Of a DNA stretch of 64,000 bases, positions 1 to 7,967 are shown one piece after another. Made by a program: the position numbers and the translations under genes. The stretch is from Ruminococcus flavefaciens (lineage in GTDB: Bacteria; Bacillota; Clostridia; Oscillospirales; Ruminococcaceae): positions 16,449-80,448 of the forward strand of contig NZ_FRCT01000008.1 in the NCBI RefSeq assembly GCF_900143025.1, given 5' to 3'. How positions within the stretch are numbered: position 1 is the stretch's first letter; each line of letters opens with the position of its first letter. Under the pieces are notes generated by a model that saw only the letters and a list, made by a program, of their open reading frames with translations, had not been told where the DNA came from and did not search any database.

Positions 1-2
1 AC

Positions 3-488
3 CTTGACAACTACCTCCCGTCCTCGGAACAGGCAATATATGAGAGCGATATCTACAACGCTGTAGACTCGTTTTTAAATCAGCTCAGATATTATTCCGA
101 GAATCAGCCGTCTTCCTTCACCTATTACCACGACAAGAATACAGGCAGATATATCTACTATCAGGACGGCGAACTGATGATAACCACTAAAAAGCCGCTC
201 ATGCTCTGGATGTACATATTCCTTGTGTGTCTGGCTATAGGAGGTATTGTAGGTCTTATAACCTACTTTGTGGCAAAGAACAACTACAAATTCAAGAACA
301 AGACCAACCCAAGCATATACCTTACACCGGATAATGTCAGGTTCACAGAAAAATCGGATACCCTTATACGTTCATACGTGACAAAGCACAAGATCGAGAC
401 CAGCAGCGGCGGTGGCGGCGGTTCACGCGGCGGCGGCGGCGGCGGTTTCCATGGCGGAAGCCACGGCGGCGGTGTTCATCACAGATGA
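3..488 (+). CDS. TPM-domain-like membrane protein, C-terminal part (5' end outside window)
   Basis: The reading frame is open from the window edge, so only the last 161 codons are present. Visible are a charged region with Tyr/Ser-rich sequence, one membrane segment (roughly window residues 62-85, LWMYIFLVCLAIGG...), a short basic stretch, and a C-terminus rich in Gly with a few His (GGGGGG, HGGSHGGG). The combination of a membrane span, a segment resembling the clostridial LYRxVxRxxK region (here LIRSYVTKHK), and a Gly-rich tail is typical of TPM-domain (YgcG-type) proteins of Firmicutes. The catalytic-type TPM domain itself would lie upstream of the window. The function of the family is poorly defined. 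A terminator follows directly. Confidence 0.65.
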   Translation, partial: LDNYLPSSEQAIYESDIYNAVDSFLNQLRYYSENQPSSFTYYHDKNTGRYIYYQDGELMITTKKPLMLWMYIFLVCLAIGGIVGLITYFVAKNNYKFKNKTNPSIYLTPDNVRFTEKSDTLIRSYVTKHKIETSSGGGGGSRGGGGGGFHGGSHGGGVHHR

Positions 489-510
489 TCCTGCGAAAGA
501 TCGAATGTTA

Positions 511-545
511 AAAAAGGGCACACTTTTTACAGTGTGCCCTTAGTT
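511..545 (+). terminator. Rho-independent terminator after the TPM-like gene
   Basis: A GGGCACAC/GTGTGCCC stem with a short T-rich loop is preceded by an A-run and followed by TTAGTTTG, 25 bases after the stop codon. Confidence 0.75.
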
Positions 546-578
546 TGTCAATAAACCCATATTTCATTGTAAATCATT

Positions 579-605
579 GGGCTGTCGAGGACGCCAGCCC
601 CTACA
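579..605. repeat. Short hairpin repeat of the GGG..CCC-CTACA family (copy 1)
   Basis: The stem GGGCTG/CAGCCC encloses TCGAGGACGC and is followed by CTACA. A second copy at 63610-63636 has the stem GGGACG/CGTCCC with almost the same loop and the same CTACA tail, and a related copy lies at 63664-63686. The stem bases differ in a compensating way. It lies between converging genes. Confidence 0.65.
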
Positions 606-632
606 AGCTAACGGCTAATGGCAGACGGCTGC
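605..632. repeat. Intergenic GCTAACGGCTAATGG repeat (short copy)
   Basis: The stretch with GCTAACGGCTAATGGC followed by GACGGCT matches the right end of the longer element at 15698-15790 (TAACGGCTAATGGCTGACGG). It appears to be a partial copy of a dispersed intergenic repeat. Confidence 0.55.
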
Positions 633-633
633 A

Positions 634-664
634 AAAAAGCTCCCGATAAATCGGGAGCTTTTTG
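634..664 (-). terminator. Terminator of the 2-oxoacid oxidoreductase operon
   Basis: AGCTCCCGA/TCGGGAGCT stem with a TAAA loop lies 6 bases beyond the gamma-subunit stop codon. It is flanked by A- and T-runs, so it can work in both directions. Confidence 0.85.
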
Positions 665-669
665 TTATC

Positions 670-1203
670 TTATGCGTTCATACCAAGGTCGATAGCCTTG
701 AAGTTGTTAGGGATAAGTGCAGCCTTCTTAGGTGGTACGACCTTCTCGATAGCCTTCTGCATTGTCTCAAGTGAGCAGATACCTGTCTCCTTGAGGAGCT
801 TGCCGAGAAGAATGATGTTTGAACCGCCCTTGAGGTTGTTATCATCAGCCATCTGCTGTGAAGGGATACCGAAAAGCTCGATATCTGTTCTGTCAGTCTC
901 AGGCTCGATCATTGTGCTGTCAAAGAATACCTTACCGCCGGGACGTACACAGCTTACAAACTTGTCAAATGAAGGCTGGTTCATAGCGATGAGGAGATGT
1001 GGTGTGAGTACGAGAGGTGAACCGATCGGATCATCGGAAATAGTAACTGAACAGTTACAAGTACCGCCTCTCATCTCAGGACCGTATGAAGGGAGCCATG
1101 AAAGCTCCTTATTGTCCATAAGTCCGCAGTATGCAAGGATCTTACCTGCGAAAAGGATACCCTGTCCGCCGAAGCCTGCAAGAAGGATCTCTGTAGTAGC
1201 CAT
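670..1203 (-). CDS. 2-oxoacid:ferredoxin oxidoreductase, gamma subunit
   Basis: At 177 residues this has the usual size of a stand-alone gamma (PorG-like) domain. The Gly-rich motif GFGGQGI is at residues 10-16, followed by SYGPEMRGGTCNCSV, both standard for the family. The subunit joins the alpha and beta chains in the complex that oxidatively decarboxylates 2-oxoacids to acyl-CoA with ferredoxin as electron acceptor, in the cytoplasm. Its start overlaps the beta-subunit stop by one base, so translation is probably coupled. It is the last gene of the operon, with a strong terminator just beyond. The substrate cannot be read from this subunit. Confidence 0.9.
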   Translation of the reverse strand: MATTEILLAGFGGQGILFAGKILAYCGLMDNKELSWLPSYGPEMRGGTCNCSVTISDDPIGSPLVLTPHLLIAMNQPSFDKFVSCVRPGGKVFFDSTMIEPETDRTDIELFGIPSQQMADDNNLKGGSNIILLGKLLKETGICSLETMQKAIEKVVPPKKAALIPNNFKAIDLGMNA

Positions 1204-1976
1204 TACTCGTTACCTCCTTCTGTCTTTGGGAATACGCCCTCTTCAACGTCCTTGTATACGCCGAGAGGATAGTATGGGATCATTTCGTCCTGAAGTCTCT
1301 TGATAGCGTCAAGAGGAGCAAGTCCCCAGTTTGTAGGACAAGTTGAAAGTACCTCTACGATAGAGAAGCCCTTTCCTGCCTTCTGGTTCTCGAATGCCTT
1401 GCGGATAGCCTTCTTTGCAGCCTTGATGTGAGGTACGCTGTCAACTGCAACACGCTCAGCATAAGCTGTACCTGTGAGCTGTGAAAGCATCTCACATACC
1501 TTTACAGGATAGCCTGCAAGCTCAGGGCTTCTTCCGAAAGGTGTTGTCTGTGTTACCTGTCCAGGAAGTGTTGTAGGAGCCATCTGACCGCCTGTCATTC
1601 CGTAGATAGTATTGTTGATGAAGATAACGACGATATTCTCGCCTCTTGTTGCAACGTGAACTGTCTCGGCAGTACCGATAGCAGCAAGGTCGCCGTCGCC
1701 CTGATAAGTAAATACGAACTTATCCGGATTTGTACGCTTTACGCCTGTTGCTACAGCAGGTGCTCTGCCGTGAGCAGCCTCGATCATATCGCAGTTGAAG
1801 TAATCATATGCCATTACAGAGCAGCCAACAGGACATACGCCTATTGTATCGCCCTCGATGCCCATTTCGTCAATGACTTCACAGAGTATTCTGTGAACTA
1901 TACCGTGTGTACAGCCGGGGCAGTAATGTGTAGGAACGTCAATAAGTGACTTTGGTCTTTCAAATACTACAGCCAT
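1203..1976 (-). CDS. 2-oxoacid:ferredoxin oxidoreductase, beta (TPP-binding) subunit
   Basis: This is the thiamine-diphosphate subunit of the complex, 257 residues. CPGCTHG at residues 19-25 is the usual N-terminal Cys pair region. GDGDLAAIG (93-101) with INN (120-122) forms the Mg/TPP motif. The sequence after it (TIYGMTGGQMAPTT) is typical of the VorA/KorB/IorA-like beta chains of anaerobes. The start overlaps the alpha stop codon by one base and the stop overlaps the gamma start by one base, so all three chains are probably made in equal amounts. Family knowledge allows branched-chain 2-oxoacid, 2-oxoglutarate or related substrates. Confidence 0.92.
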   Translation of the reverse strand: MAVVFERPKSLIDVPTHYCPGCTHGIVHRILCEVIDEMGIEGDTIGVCPVGCSVMAYDYFNCDMIEAAHGRAPAVATGVKRTNPDKFVFTYQGDGDLAAIGTAETVHVATRGENIVVIFINNTIYGMTGGQMAPTTLPGQVTQTTPFGRSPELAGYPVKVCEMLSQLTGTAYAERVAVDSVPHIKAAKKAIRKAFENQKAGKGFSIVEVLSTCPTNWGLAPLDAIKRLQDEMIPYYPLGVYKDVEEGVFPKTEGGNE

Positions 1977-3034
1977 CAGAGAGTACCTCCCAGTTTCTTG
2001 ATCTCGCCCAGTACCTCAGCAGGTGAAGGGATAACGCCGCCTGTTCTTCCGAAGAACTCTACAGGCTTTGAGCAGTTGATAGCAAGCTTGATATCATCTA
2101 TCATCTGTCCCATTGACATCTCTACGCTGAGAAGCTTCTTAGCGTTCTTAGCAGCCTCGTTGATCTCCTTTACAGGGAATGGCCACAGTGTCTTAGGACG
2201 GAAGAGACCTGCCTTGATGCCCTGTGCTCTTGCATCGTTTACAGCAGACTTTACGACTCTTGCTGTTGCGCCGAATGCACATACGAGTATGTCACAGTCC
2301 TCTGTGAGGTATGACTCAGCCTCTGTCTCTGTTTCCTTGATGATATCGTATTTCTTATAACGCTCTATGATAGAGTTTTCGAGCTCGTCAGGTTTAAGAT
2401 AGAGTGAGTTGATGATGTGGTGCTCTCTCTTCATCTTATGACCGTTTGCAGCCCAGCCGCTCTTATCGTAAGCTTCAGGATTGATCTCAGGGAATGTAAC
2501 AGGCTCCATCATCTGTCCGAGAAGTCCGTCTGCAAGGATCATTGCAGGCATACGGTACTTGTCAGCACGGTCGAAAGCCTTTACAACGTAGTCTACCATT
2601 TCCTGTACTGATGCAGGAGCATATACGAGGAGCTGGAAGTCGCCGTGGCCGAGAGCCTTTGTAGCCTGCCAGTAGTCAGCCTGTGATGGCTGGATACCGC
2701 CGAGACCAGGGCCGCCTCTCTCTACGTTGATGATTACAGCAGGAAGATCTGAACCTGCGATATATGATATACCTTCACTCTTCAGAGAAATTCCGGGTGA
2801 AGATGATGATGTCATTGCACGAACACCTGTTGATGCAGCGCCGAGTACCATATTGATAGCAGCGATCTCGGACTCTGCCTGTAAGAATACGCCGCCTGCC
2901 TTATGCATACGCTTTGCCATATAAGCGGCAAGCTCTGTCTGAGGAGTGATCGGGTAGCCGAAGAAGCATTTACAGCCTGCTCTGATAGCAGCCTCTGCCA
3001 GTGCTTCGTTACCCTTCATAAGATTTCTTTCCAA
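1976..3034 (-). CDS. vorB: 2-oxoacid:ferredoxin oxidoreductase, alpha subunit (VorB-like)
   Basis: 352 residues with the pyrimidine-binding motif YPITPQTE at 27-34 and the run TSSSSPGISLKSEG, as in chains usually annotated as 3-methyl-2-oxobutanoate dehydrogenase VorB. The start is TTG at 3034, because a good AAGGAG (3045-3050) lies 10 bases upstream. An in-frame ATG at 3019 has only a weak GGAAAG and remains possible. In ruminal cellulolytic Ruminococcus the reaction probably runs in reverse, making branched-chain 2-oxoacids from isobutyrate- or isovalerate-derived acyl-CoA. That is inference from known physiology, and the substrate is not proven by sequence. Confidence 0.85.
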   Translation of the reverse strand: MERNLMKGNEALAEAAIRAGCKCFFGYPITPQTELAAYMAKRMHKAGGVFLQAESEIAAINMVLGAASTGVRAMTSSSSPGISLKSEGISYIAGSDLPAVIINVERGGPGLGGIQPSQADYWQATKALGHGDFQLLVYAPASVQEMVDYVVKAFDRADKYRMPAMILADGLLGQMMEPVTFPEINPEAYDKSGWAANGHKMKREHHIINSLYLKPDELENSIIERYKKYDIIKETETEAESYLTEDCDILVCAFGATARVVKSAVNDARAQGIKAGLFRPKTLWPFPVKEINEAAKNAKKLLSVEMSMGQMIDDIKLAINCSKPVEFFGRTGGVIPSPAEVLGEIKKLGGTL

Positions 3035-3064
3035 AGCTAAACAGCTCCTTTCAACGAATATAAA

Positions 3065-3271
3065 TTATTTTTGAATAACGATAGCACAGTCAGGACACAT
3101 TGTTGCGCACATTGCACAGCTTATGCAAGCTGACTGGTCGGTACACTCTGCATAGAAATAGCCCTTCTTGTTACGGTGCTCCTTCTGAAGAACAACGATC
3201 TTCTTAGGACAGGCAGCTGTACACAGTCCGCAGCCTTTGCAGCGTTCAGTAATTACTGTCATTTTTTCCAT
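3065..3271 (-). CDS. 2-oxoacid:ferredoxin oxidoreductase, delta subunit (2x[4Fe-4S] ferredoxin)
   Basis: A 68-residue ferredoxin-type protein. Cluster 1 ligands are C11, C14, C17 and C21 (CKGCGLCTAACP); cluster 2 ligands are C49, C52, C55 and C59 (CISCAMCATMCP). Two extra Cys (43 and 62) flank the second motif. I start at ATG 3271, which follows AAGGAG and AAAGGTG. The frame is open further upstream to 3349, but that part has no ribosome site and runs into an intergenic repeat. It carries electrons between the TPP site of the complex and free ferredoxin and is the first gene of the oxidoreductase operon, 30 bases before the alpha subunit. Confidence 0.9.
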   Translation of the reverse strand: MEKMTVITERCKGCGLCTAACPKKIVVLQKEHRNKKGYFYAECTDQSACISCAMCATMCPDCAIVIQK

Positions 3272-3316
3272 ACACCTTTCGCTCCTTTCAGATTGATTAA
3301 TACTATGGTATAATAA

Positions 3317-3390
3317 GGAATTCGGGGTTCGGAATCCGAGATCAAGCATTTAAAGCTCGATTCCGCATTCCGAATTCCGCATTCCGAATC
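3317..3390. repeat. Palindromic ATTCCG-rich intergenic element
   Basis: The left arm 3317-3336 and right arm 3359-3378 are inverted repeats of 20 bases with about 3 mismatches (GGAATTCGG...CGGAATC), with CGAG/CTCG nested inside. A further GCATTCCGAAT follows. It lies between the P-loop ATPase gene and the ferredoxin gene, so it would fold into a hairpin in that transcript. Confidence 0.6.
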
Positions 3391-3397
3391 AACATTA

Positions 3398-4054
3398 TCA
3401 GCCCCAGACGGGCTTTACGTATATCTTAGCTGGGAATACATCGGGCTTATCCGAAAGCACAGCGATATCCTCGGGATATACAGTATATAATACAGGAAGT
3501 CCTGTGAGCCTTGAAGTCTCCTCAGCAAAGCTGCGGGACTGCTCGATTATCTCAAGGCTTGTCTCAACTCCAAGATTTGTATTGTTTATGATAGCGGTAT
3601 GCTTCATGCGTGATGCAGCCTCTATCTCATACATCAGCTTTGTTACCTCTTCTGCTGTATTGGTGAGGTATCTGCGCTGATTGATGACATAATACATCTC
3701 GATACTGTCCTTGAACTGCTCTAAATCGTCGGCATAGCGTCCCAGTGCCACCGCACCTGCGTCATCGCCGCCAACATCTATTATAAGGCAGTCCTCATCA
3801 GTTGCCAGCTCGACAACATCGAACTGTATTGACGGGATATCGAGGTTGCTCCTTGCAAAATCGGGAGCTATGAGCCTTATGCCCTTTTCCTCGAACAGAT
3901 CGCGGAAATCCGCTGTTCGGAAATATGGGTTTACTATGTCAAGATCGACTATGGCTGCGGACTTTCCCTCAGCTGCGGCTTTTACCGCAAGATTTACCGA
4001 AAAATTGGTCTTTCCGCTTCCGTAGTGACCTGTGATTATCTTAATATTCTTCAT
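3398..4054 (-). CDS. MinD/ParA-like P-loop ATPase of unknown role
   Basis: 218 residues. The Walker A motif GHYGSGKTN is at 9-17, IVDLDIVNPYFRTADF (about 35-50) resembles the switch I/A' region of MinD-type ATPases, and LIIDVGGDDAGA is a Walker B-like strand ending in DVGGD. No DNA-binding or membrane segment is seen. It is the first gene of the transcription unit leading into the oxidoreductase genes. Similar ATPases often accompany such operons in clostridia, which could suggest a role in maturation or metal-cluster handling. That is only inference and no function should be assigned. Confidence 0.7.
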   Translation of the reverse strand: MKNIKIITGHYGSGKTNFSVNLAVKAAAEGKSAAIVDLDIVNPYFRTADFRDLFEEKGIRLIAPDFARSNLDIPSIQFDVVELATDEDCLIIDVGGDDAGAVALGRYADDLEQFKDSIEMYYVINQRRYLTNTAEEVTKLMYEIEAASRMKHTAIINNTNLGVETSLEIIEQSRSFAEETSRLTGLPVLYTVYPEDIAVLSDKPDVFPAKIYVKPVWG

Positions 4055-4096
4055 AAATATCCTCTTGATTCATTTGTGAAAAATCCTACAACTTAT

Positions 4097-4125
4097 ATTA
4101 TACCACTTTAAACAATCAATTGCAA
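4097..4125 (-). promoter_or_regulatory. Sigma-A promoter for the ATPase/oxidoreductase operon
   Basis: On the minus strand TTGCAA (4120-4125), a 17-base spacer, and TATAAT (4097-4102) preceded by TGG (extended -10). It lies 43 bases upstream of the ATPase start codon. Confidence 0.8.
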
Positions 4126-4169
4126 GTGGAATTTTTAACATTCAACGATATGATTTTTGTGAAAGCAGG

Positions 4170-4197
4170 CAAAAGCCCCGACATAAATCGGGGCTTC
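4170..4197 (-). terminator. Terminator after the anti-sigma-like gene
   Basis: AAGCCCCGA/TCGGGGCTT stem with an ATTTATG-type loop, followed on the minus strand by TTTTGCC, 16 bases past the stop codon at 4213. Confidence 0.75.
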
Positions 4198-4212
4198 GAA
4201 GTATTTATTTTA

Positions 4213-6114
4213 TTACTGACCTCTTACCTTGTCGGCAAGCTTCTTGTACACTCCTGCGTCATAACGATCATATTCTCTTTCTATTCGCCAGTCGTTATAC
4301 TCCGTATCAAACACGAAATATACTTCCTGGAATTGCAGCTCTTCCTCTGTTGCAGGCTCAATATTGTAATTAATGTCGAAGGGGATAAATGCTCTGAATG
4401 AGGTATTTGTCCTGTCAGCTATTATAACAGGATAATCCTCGAAATATACAGGGGACAGATGACCTATGCCCAAATAATAGTATAATTTATAGAGCTTTCC
4501 TCTGTATTCGACTATTTTCCGCAGCTGTTCCCTGCTAATCATATCCCCCTGCTCCAGATCATCAGGCAGATATGCTGTCATTTTGTTTAAACGTTTCAAA
4601 TCAATGCTATTTGCTGAGTATACGCTCCTTCCAAATCTTCTCATTTCCTTAATGTTAGAAAACTCCGGCTCATCCACGAGTAAATAATACACCTTATCGG
4701 TTAATCCCGAAGAACCGTCTACAGGAGAGCACAGAATACCATCCCATTCCTCTGCTATTTCAGGATCAACAGAAAATTCGAGATATTCGTCCGCAAGATT
4801 TAAAGCCGCCATATTGATCTTGAACTTTACATCTGCTTCTTCTTTTTTGACCATTGCCAGCGCTATCTTGCCAAGTTCCGCGTCAAATGACATATTCTCC
4901 GCATCAGGCTCTTCAAAGACCGGAGTTGTAAAAATAATTTCTGTATCATCAGTTGTTGTTGTCATTGTTGTCTGCTCTGAGGTAACAGTGGTTGTTGTGA
5001 CCGATATATCAGAAACGCCAAGATAGCTGAGGTCATTTGCACTTTCAGGGTCTACATCATTGCCGTATCTGTCCTTTTCCCTGATCTCGCTTCTGTATCC
5101 GCCCTCTTCTATCATCTGTCTGAATTCAAGGGGAGTGATAAGGTGTCCTGCGTCGTCATCATATTTTATATCTGTTACTTCAAATTCAGTCTTTGCTGTA
5201 TGCGTTTTTTCTATTCCGTCCGAATCGCCCAGAACCGATATGCCTTCGTATGAATATTTAAGCTCTACTCCTGTCTCGGCATCAAAATAAGCTGTCAGCT
5301 TGCCATTATCGGTCAGCTGTTCTATTACTGTACATTCTCTGCCGCATACCGTATCCTTTCCGATTATATCCCAGTCGCTCCATAGACGCTCTGCAATTCC
5401 TAACCAGGGATAATCGAGATCAAACACGCCTTTCGGGTCCCAGAAATTCTCTACGGCTACCAGATGTTCATTGCTTATGTCATACGGCAAAACGTCATAC
5501 CAGTTATTATCAAGATCAATAGTCGCAATTTTATTCTTGTAAATGAATTCCTTCATGTTCCAGCTGTCATATCCGCTTTCACTGCTGTTTTCCTGTTGCC
5601 TATGTACAAAAACGCTGTCTTCCTTTGTATCATACTCCACCTGAGCATCAAGGACATCAGTAATATCGTCATATATGCGAACGACTTTGTATGAAGCCTT
5701 CAGCTTGTCATAGTGACTTGGCGCATTGGAGCAGAGTTCTTTAAGGGCTTCCTTGTCGCCGGCTATGTCTGACGCTGTTGTTTCATCTGTCTTGGTCATT
5801 TTGCCCCTGTTGAGCAGGGCAACACTGCCTGCCACTGTAGCTCCTATCAGCACAAGTGATGCAGCCATTGTAAGAGGTCTGAGCCACACAGTTCTCTTTA
5901 CGCGTTCAACTCCGCTTACTGTGCTCTCGTCCTCTTTATATTTTTCTTTCCTTGTTCCTTCTGTTTCTTCCTTTTTCATTTTGTAGTTCCTTTCGCTCAC
6001 CGCGAGCAGCTTTTCAAGCTTCTCGTCGCTTATCTCGGGGCTCATATCAGTAAGATCTTCCATAAGCTCGTCCTCTGCGTTTTCAAATGTCTCAAATAGA
6101 TCTATCTTTTTCAC
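4213..6114 (-). CDS. Large membrane-anchored anti-sigma-like protein
   Basis: 633 residues starting at GTG 6114, placed 5 bases after AAAGGAGGAG. An upstream in-frame ATG at 6153 would overlap the sigma gene and lacks a site. The N-terminal 78 residues are charged and cytoplasmic (MSPEISDEKLEKLLAVSERN resembles clostridial anti-sigma N-termini), residues 79-101 form one membrane span, and about 530 residues face outward. The outer part has a first module (about 115-370) that vaguely resembles LolA/RseB-type folds, a Thr-rich linker (TTTTVTSEQTTMTTTT), and a second module with no family I recognise. It directly follows the sigma gene, so it probably holds that sigma factor at the membrane until a signal arrives outside. 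No zinc-binding ZAS motif is seen. Confidence 0.65.
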   Translation of the reverse strand: MKKIDLFETFENAEDELMEDLTDMSPEISDEKLEKLLAVSERNYKMKKEETEGTRKEKYKEDESTVSGVERVKRTVWLRPLTMAASLVLIGATVAGSVALLNRGKMTKTDETTASDIAGDKEALKELCSNAPSHYDKLKASYKVVRIYDDITDVLDAQVEYDTKEDSVFVHRQQENSSESGYDSWNMKEFIYKNKIATIDLDNNWYDVLPYDISNEHLVAVENFWDPKGVFDLDYPWLGIAERLWSDWDIIGKDTVCGRECTVIEQLTDNGKLTAYFDAETGVELKYSYEGISVLGDSDGIEKTHTAKTEFEVTDIKYDDDAGHLITPLEFRQMIEEGGYRSEIREKDRYGNDVDPESANDLSYLGVSDISVTTTTVTSEQTTMTTTTDDTEIIFTTPVFEEPDAENMSFDAELGKIALAMVKKEEADVKFKINMAALNLADEYLEFSVDPEIAEEWDGILCSPVDGSSGLTDKVYYLLVDEPEFSNIKEMRRFGRSVYSANSIDLKRLNKMTAYLPDDLEQGDMISREQLRKIVEYRGKLYKLYYYLGIGHLSPVYFEDYPVIIADRTNTSFRAFIPFDINYNIEPATEEELQFQEVYFVFDTEYNDWRIEREYDRYDAGVYKKLADKVRGQ

Positions 6115-6127
6115 AGCTGCTCCTCCT

Positions 6128-6694
6128 TTACTTTGTGATACCGACTTCGGCAAGCTTTCCGCGAAGCTTCTCCATAGCTCTTGTACATCGTGAGCGGACG
6201 GACGATGCCGTCATGGAAACAGTCTTTGCTATCTCCGACGATTTGCGGTTATAATAGAATTTCTGCATAAGTATGGTCGAATCAGGCTCACCGAGCTCCT
6301 TTATCTTCTGAAGGAGTATGATGCGGAGTTCAGAACTGTCAACGTGGTCGTCCACGCTGAAATCGGAAACAAGCTCCGCCATATCCTCATCATCTGTATA
6401 TGCATTATGGCTGTTTTCGGCAGAAAGCCTTCTGAAGCGGTCTATTGCCGTGCGCTTTGCGATAGTTCCTATGTATCCCTTGATATCGTTTGTGTATTTC
6501 TCATCGTAATCAAACTTCAGGAATATATCCGTGAACACATCACAGAAGCACTCCTCTATGTCCTCTTTTGTGCCGCAGCTTCTCAGTTTGTTGAATACTA
6601 TCGCATATACGTATCTGCCGTATTCCTTCATCAGTCTCCTGTGACATTCCGCAGGAGAGGTACCGAGAAGCTCTCTCAGCTCATTCCCTGTCAT
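6128..6694 (-). CDS. ECF-type RNA polymerase sigma factor
   Basis: 188 residues. I start at ATG 6694, which follows AAAAGGAGGG with good spacing. Region 2 contains the helix around EDIEECFCDVFTDIFLKF and YIGTIAKRTAIDRFRR, typical of sigma-70 region 2.2-2.4. Region 4 contains ILMQKFYYNRKSSEIAKTVSMTASSVRSRCTRAMEKLR, a helix-turn-helix. Between them lies an acidic linker. The next gene, 13 bases downstream, encodes a single-span membrane protein that is the likely anti-sigma partner. ECF factors of this kind respond to cell-surface signals; targets cannot be read from this window. Confidence 0.88.
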   Translation of the reverse strand: MTGNELRELLGTSPAECHRRLMKEYGRYVYAIVFNKLRSCGTKEDIEECFCDVFTDIFLKFDYDEKYTNDIKGYIGTIAKRTAIDRFRRLSAENSHNAYTDDEDMAELVSDFSVDDHVDSSELRIILLQKIKELGEPDSTILMQKFYYNRKSSEIAKTVSMTASSVRSRCTRAMEKLRGKLAEVGITK

Positions 6695-6832
6695 GTTCTT
6701 CCCTCCTTTTCTATATAGTGAAGATCGACCTTTCATAAATAACATTCGCCGAAAAAAACGAAAGTGCTGCAAAAAACAAAAAATTTTTTCTTTTTATATA
6801 ATACCATACTTTTTATAATGCCGCAATAATGA

Positions 6833-6862
6833 AAAAATCCCCTGACTATAAAGTCAGGGGAA
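6833..6862 (-). terminator. Terminator of the fatty-acid synthesis cluster
   Basis: TCCCCTGACT/AGTCAGGGGA stem with a short loop, followed on the minus strand by ATTTTTTC, 14 bases past the acpP stop codon. Confidence 0.85.
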
Positions 6863-6875
6863 GCTATACGCTCAA

Positions 6876-7112
6876 TTATTCAGCGTCTGTATTCTTTTCA
6901 ATGTAGTTAACGATGTCTCCTACTGTCTTTATCTCCTCTACAGCCTCATCAGGGATAGAGATGTCGAATTCGTCCTCGATAGTTGTGATAAGATCAACAA
7001 CGTCGAGTGAATCTGCACCAAGATCGTCCTGGATATTAGAATCGAGGCTAACCTCATCTGCCTCTACGCTGAGCTGTTCTGCAATAATATCTTTGAGTTT
7101 TTCAAAAATCAT
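6876..7112 (-). CDS. acpP: Acyl carrier protein
   Basis: 78 residues, the usual ACP length. The phosphopantetheine attachment site is Ser35 in [11 protein letters not shown]. The rest is acidic and helical ([25 protein letters not shown]). The start is ATG 7112 because GGAGG lies 7-8 bases upstream; an ATG at 7127 overlaps that site and is unlikely. It is the last gene of the cluster before the terminator, an unusual place, since acpP often lies next to fabH or fabD in related clusters. It carries the growing acyl chain for all Fab enzymes encoded upstream. Confidence 0.95.
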   Translation of the reverse strand: MIFEKLKDIIAEQLSVEADEVSLDSNIQDDLGADSLDVVDLITTIEDEFDISIPDEAVEEIKTVGDIVNYIEKNTDAE

Positions 7113-7154
7113 TACAAGGTCCTCCATTTTTCTTTATTTTTTCTCAAAATCGGC

Positions 7155-7967
7155 TCATTCTGTGAACGCTCCGATTTTTCTAAATTTAGTATAGCGTTCT
7201 TTAAGCAAAACGTCAATATCTTTTTTACATTTTTCCGGGATTTTCTGTGACAAATATTCGTGTATATTTTCTGAAATTTTGTCTAAATCGTTATGTGCGC
7301 CTCCGAGAGGCTCCTCGATTATGGCTTCTGCAACACCTAAACGCACCATATCCTCAGCCGTTATCTTCATTATCTCGCTTGCTTCCTGCTCGCGTGAAGC
7401 GTCCTTCCAGAGTATGCTTGCGAATCCTCTTGGCGATAATACGGAGTATTCTGCATTCTCAAGCATTGCAAGCTCGTCGCATACGCCGAGAGCAAGTGCG
7501 CCGCCGCTTCCGCCTTCGCCCAGAACTATTGATATAATAGGTGTACGGAGAGTCATAAACTCCGCGATATTCTTGGCGATAGCCTCGCCCTGTCCGCGCT
7601 CCTCAGCCGCAACTCCGCAGAATGCGCCCGGTGTATCTATGAAGCATATGATAGGTCTGTGGAACTTTTCAGCCTGACGTGCTATCCTGAGAGCCTTTCT
7701 GTAGCCCTCGGGGTGCGGCATTGCAAAGTTGCAGGCTTTGTTCTCATTAAGGTCTCTGCCCTTTACCTCTGCGATTATTGTAACGGGCTCGCCGTCGAGT
7801 CTTGCGAGACCGCCTATAATAGCTCTGTCGTCGCCGAAAAGACGGTCGCCGTGCATTTCGTACCAGTCTGTGAATACCTGTGGTATATAGTCCTTTATTG
7901 TGGGTCTGCCCTTAGTGTGAATGAGCTGAAGGCGTTCCCACGCTGTTCTCTTGTCTTCCATGCTCAC
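7155..7967 (-). CDS. accA: Acetyl-CoA carboxylase carboxyltransferase subunit alpha
   Basis: 270 residues. With AccD it moves the carboxyl group from biotin to acetyl-CoA, giving malonyl-CoA. Family signatures include [39 protein letters not shown] and [18 protein letters not shown]. It is shorter than E. coli AccA at the N-terminus, as is common in Firmicutes. The start overlaps the accD stop by 4 bases, so the two subunits are translationally coupled. A second Met two codons in (7961) is an alternative start. Confidence 0.95.
   Translation of the reverse strand: MSMEDKRTAWERLQLIHTKGRPTIKDYIPQVFTDWYEMHGDRLFGDDRAIIGGLARLDGEPVTIIAEVKGRDLNENKACNFAMPHPEGYRKALRIARQAEKFHRPIICFIDTPGAFCGVAAEERGQGEAIAKNIAEFMTLRTPIISIVLGEGGSGGALALGVCDELAMLENAEYSVLSPRGFASILWKDASREQEASEIMKITAEDMVRLGVAEAIIEEPLGGAHNDLDKISENIHEYLSQKIPEKCKKDIDVLLKERYTKFRKIGAFTE

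Noticed and set aside
3303..3316. Plus-strand TGGTATAAT, an extended -10
   Set aside because: No -35 at workable spacing and no gene downstream on that strand; it points into the repeat and the 3' end of the ATPase gene.
4213..6694. SigI/RsgI fibre-sensing pair
   Set aside because: The sigma factor has the ECF layout, and the partner lacks the RsgI N-terminal domain and a recognisable carbohydrate-binding module.
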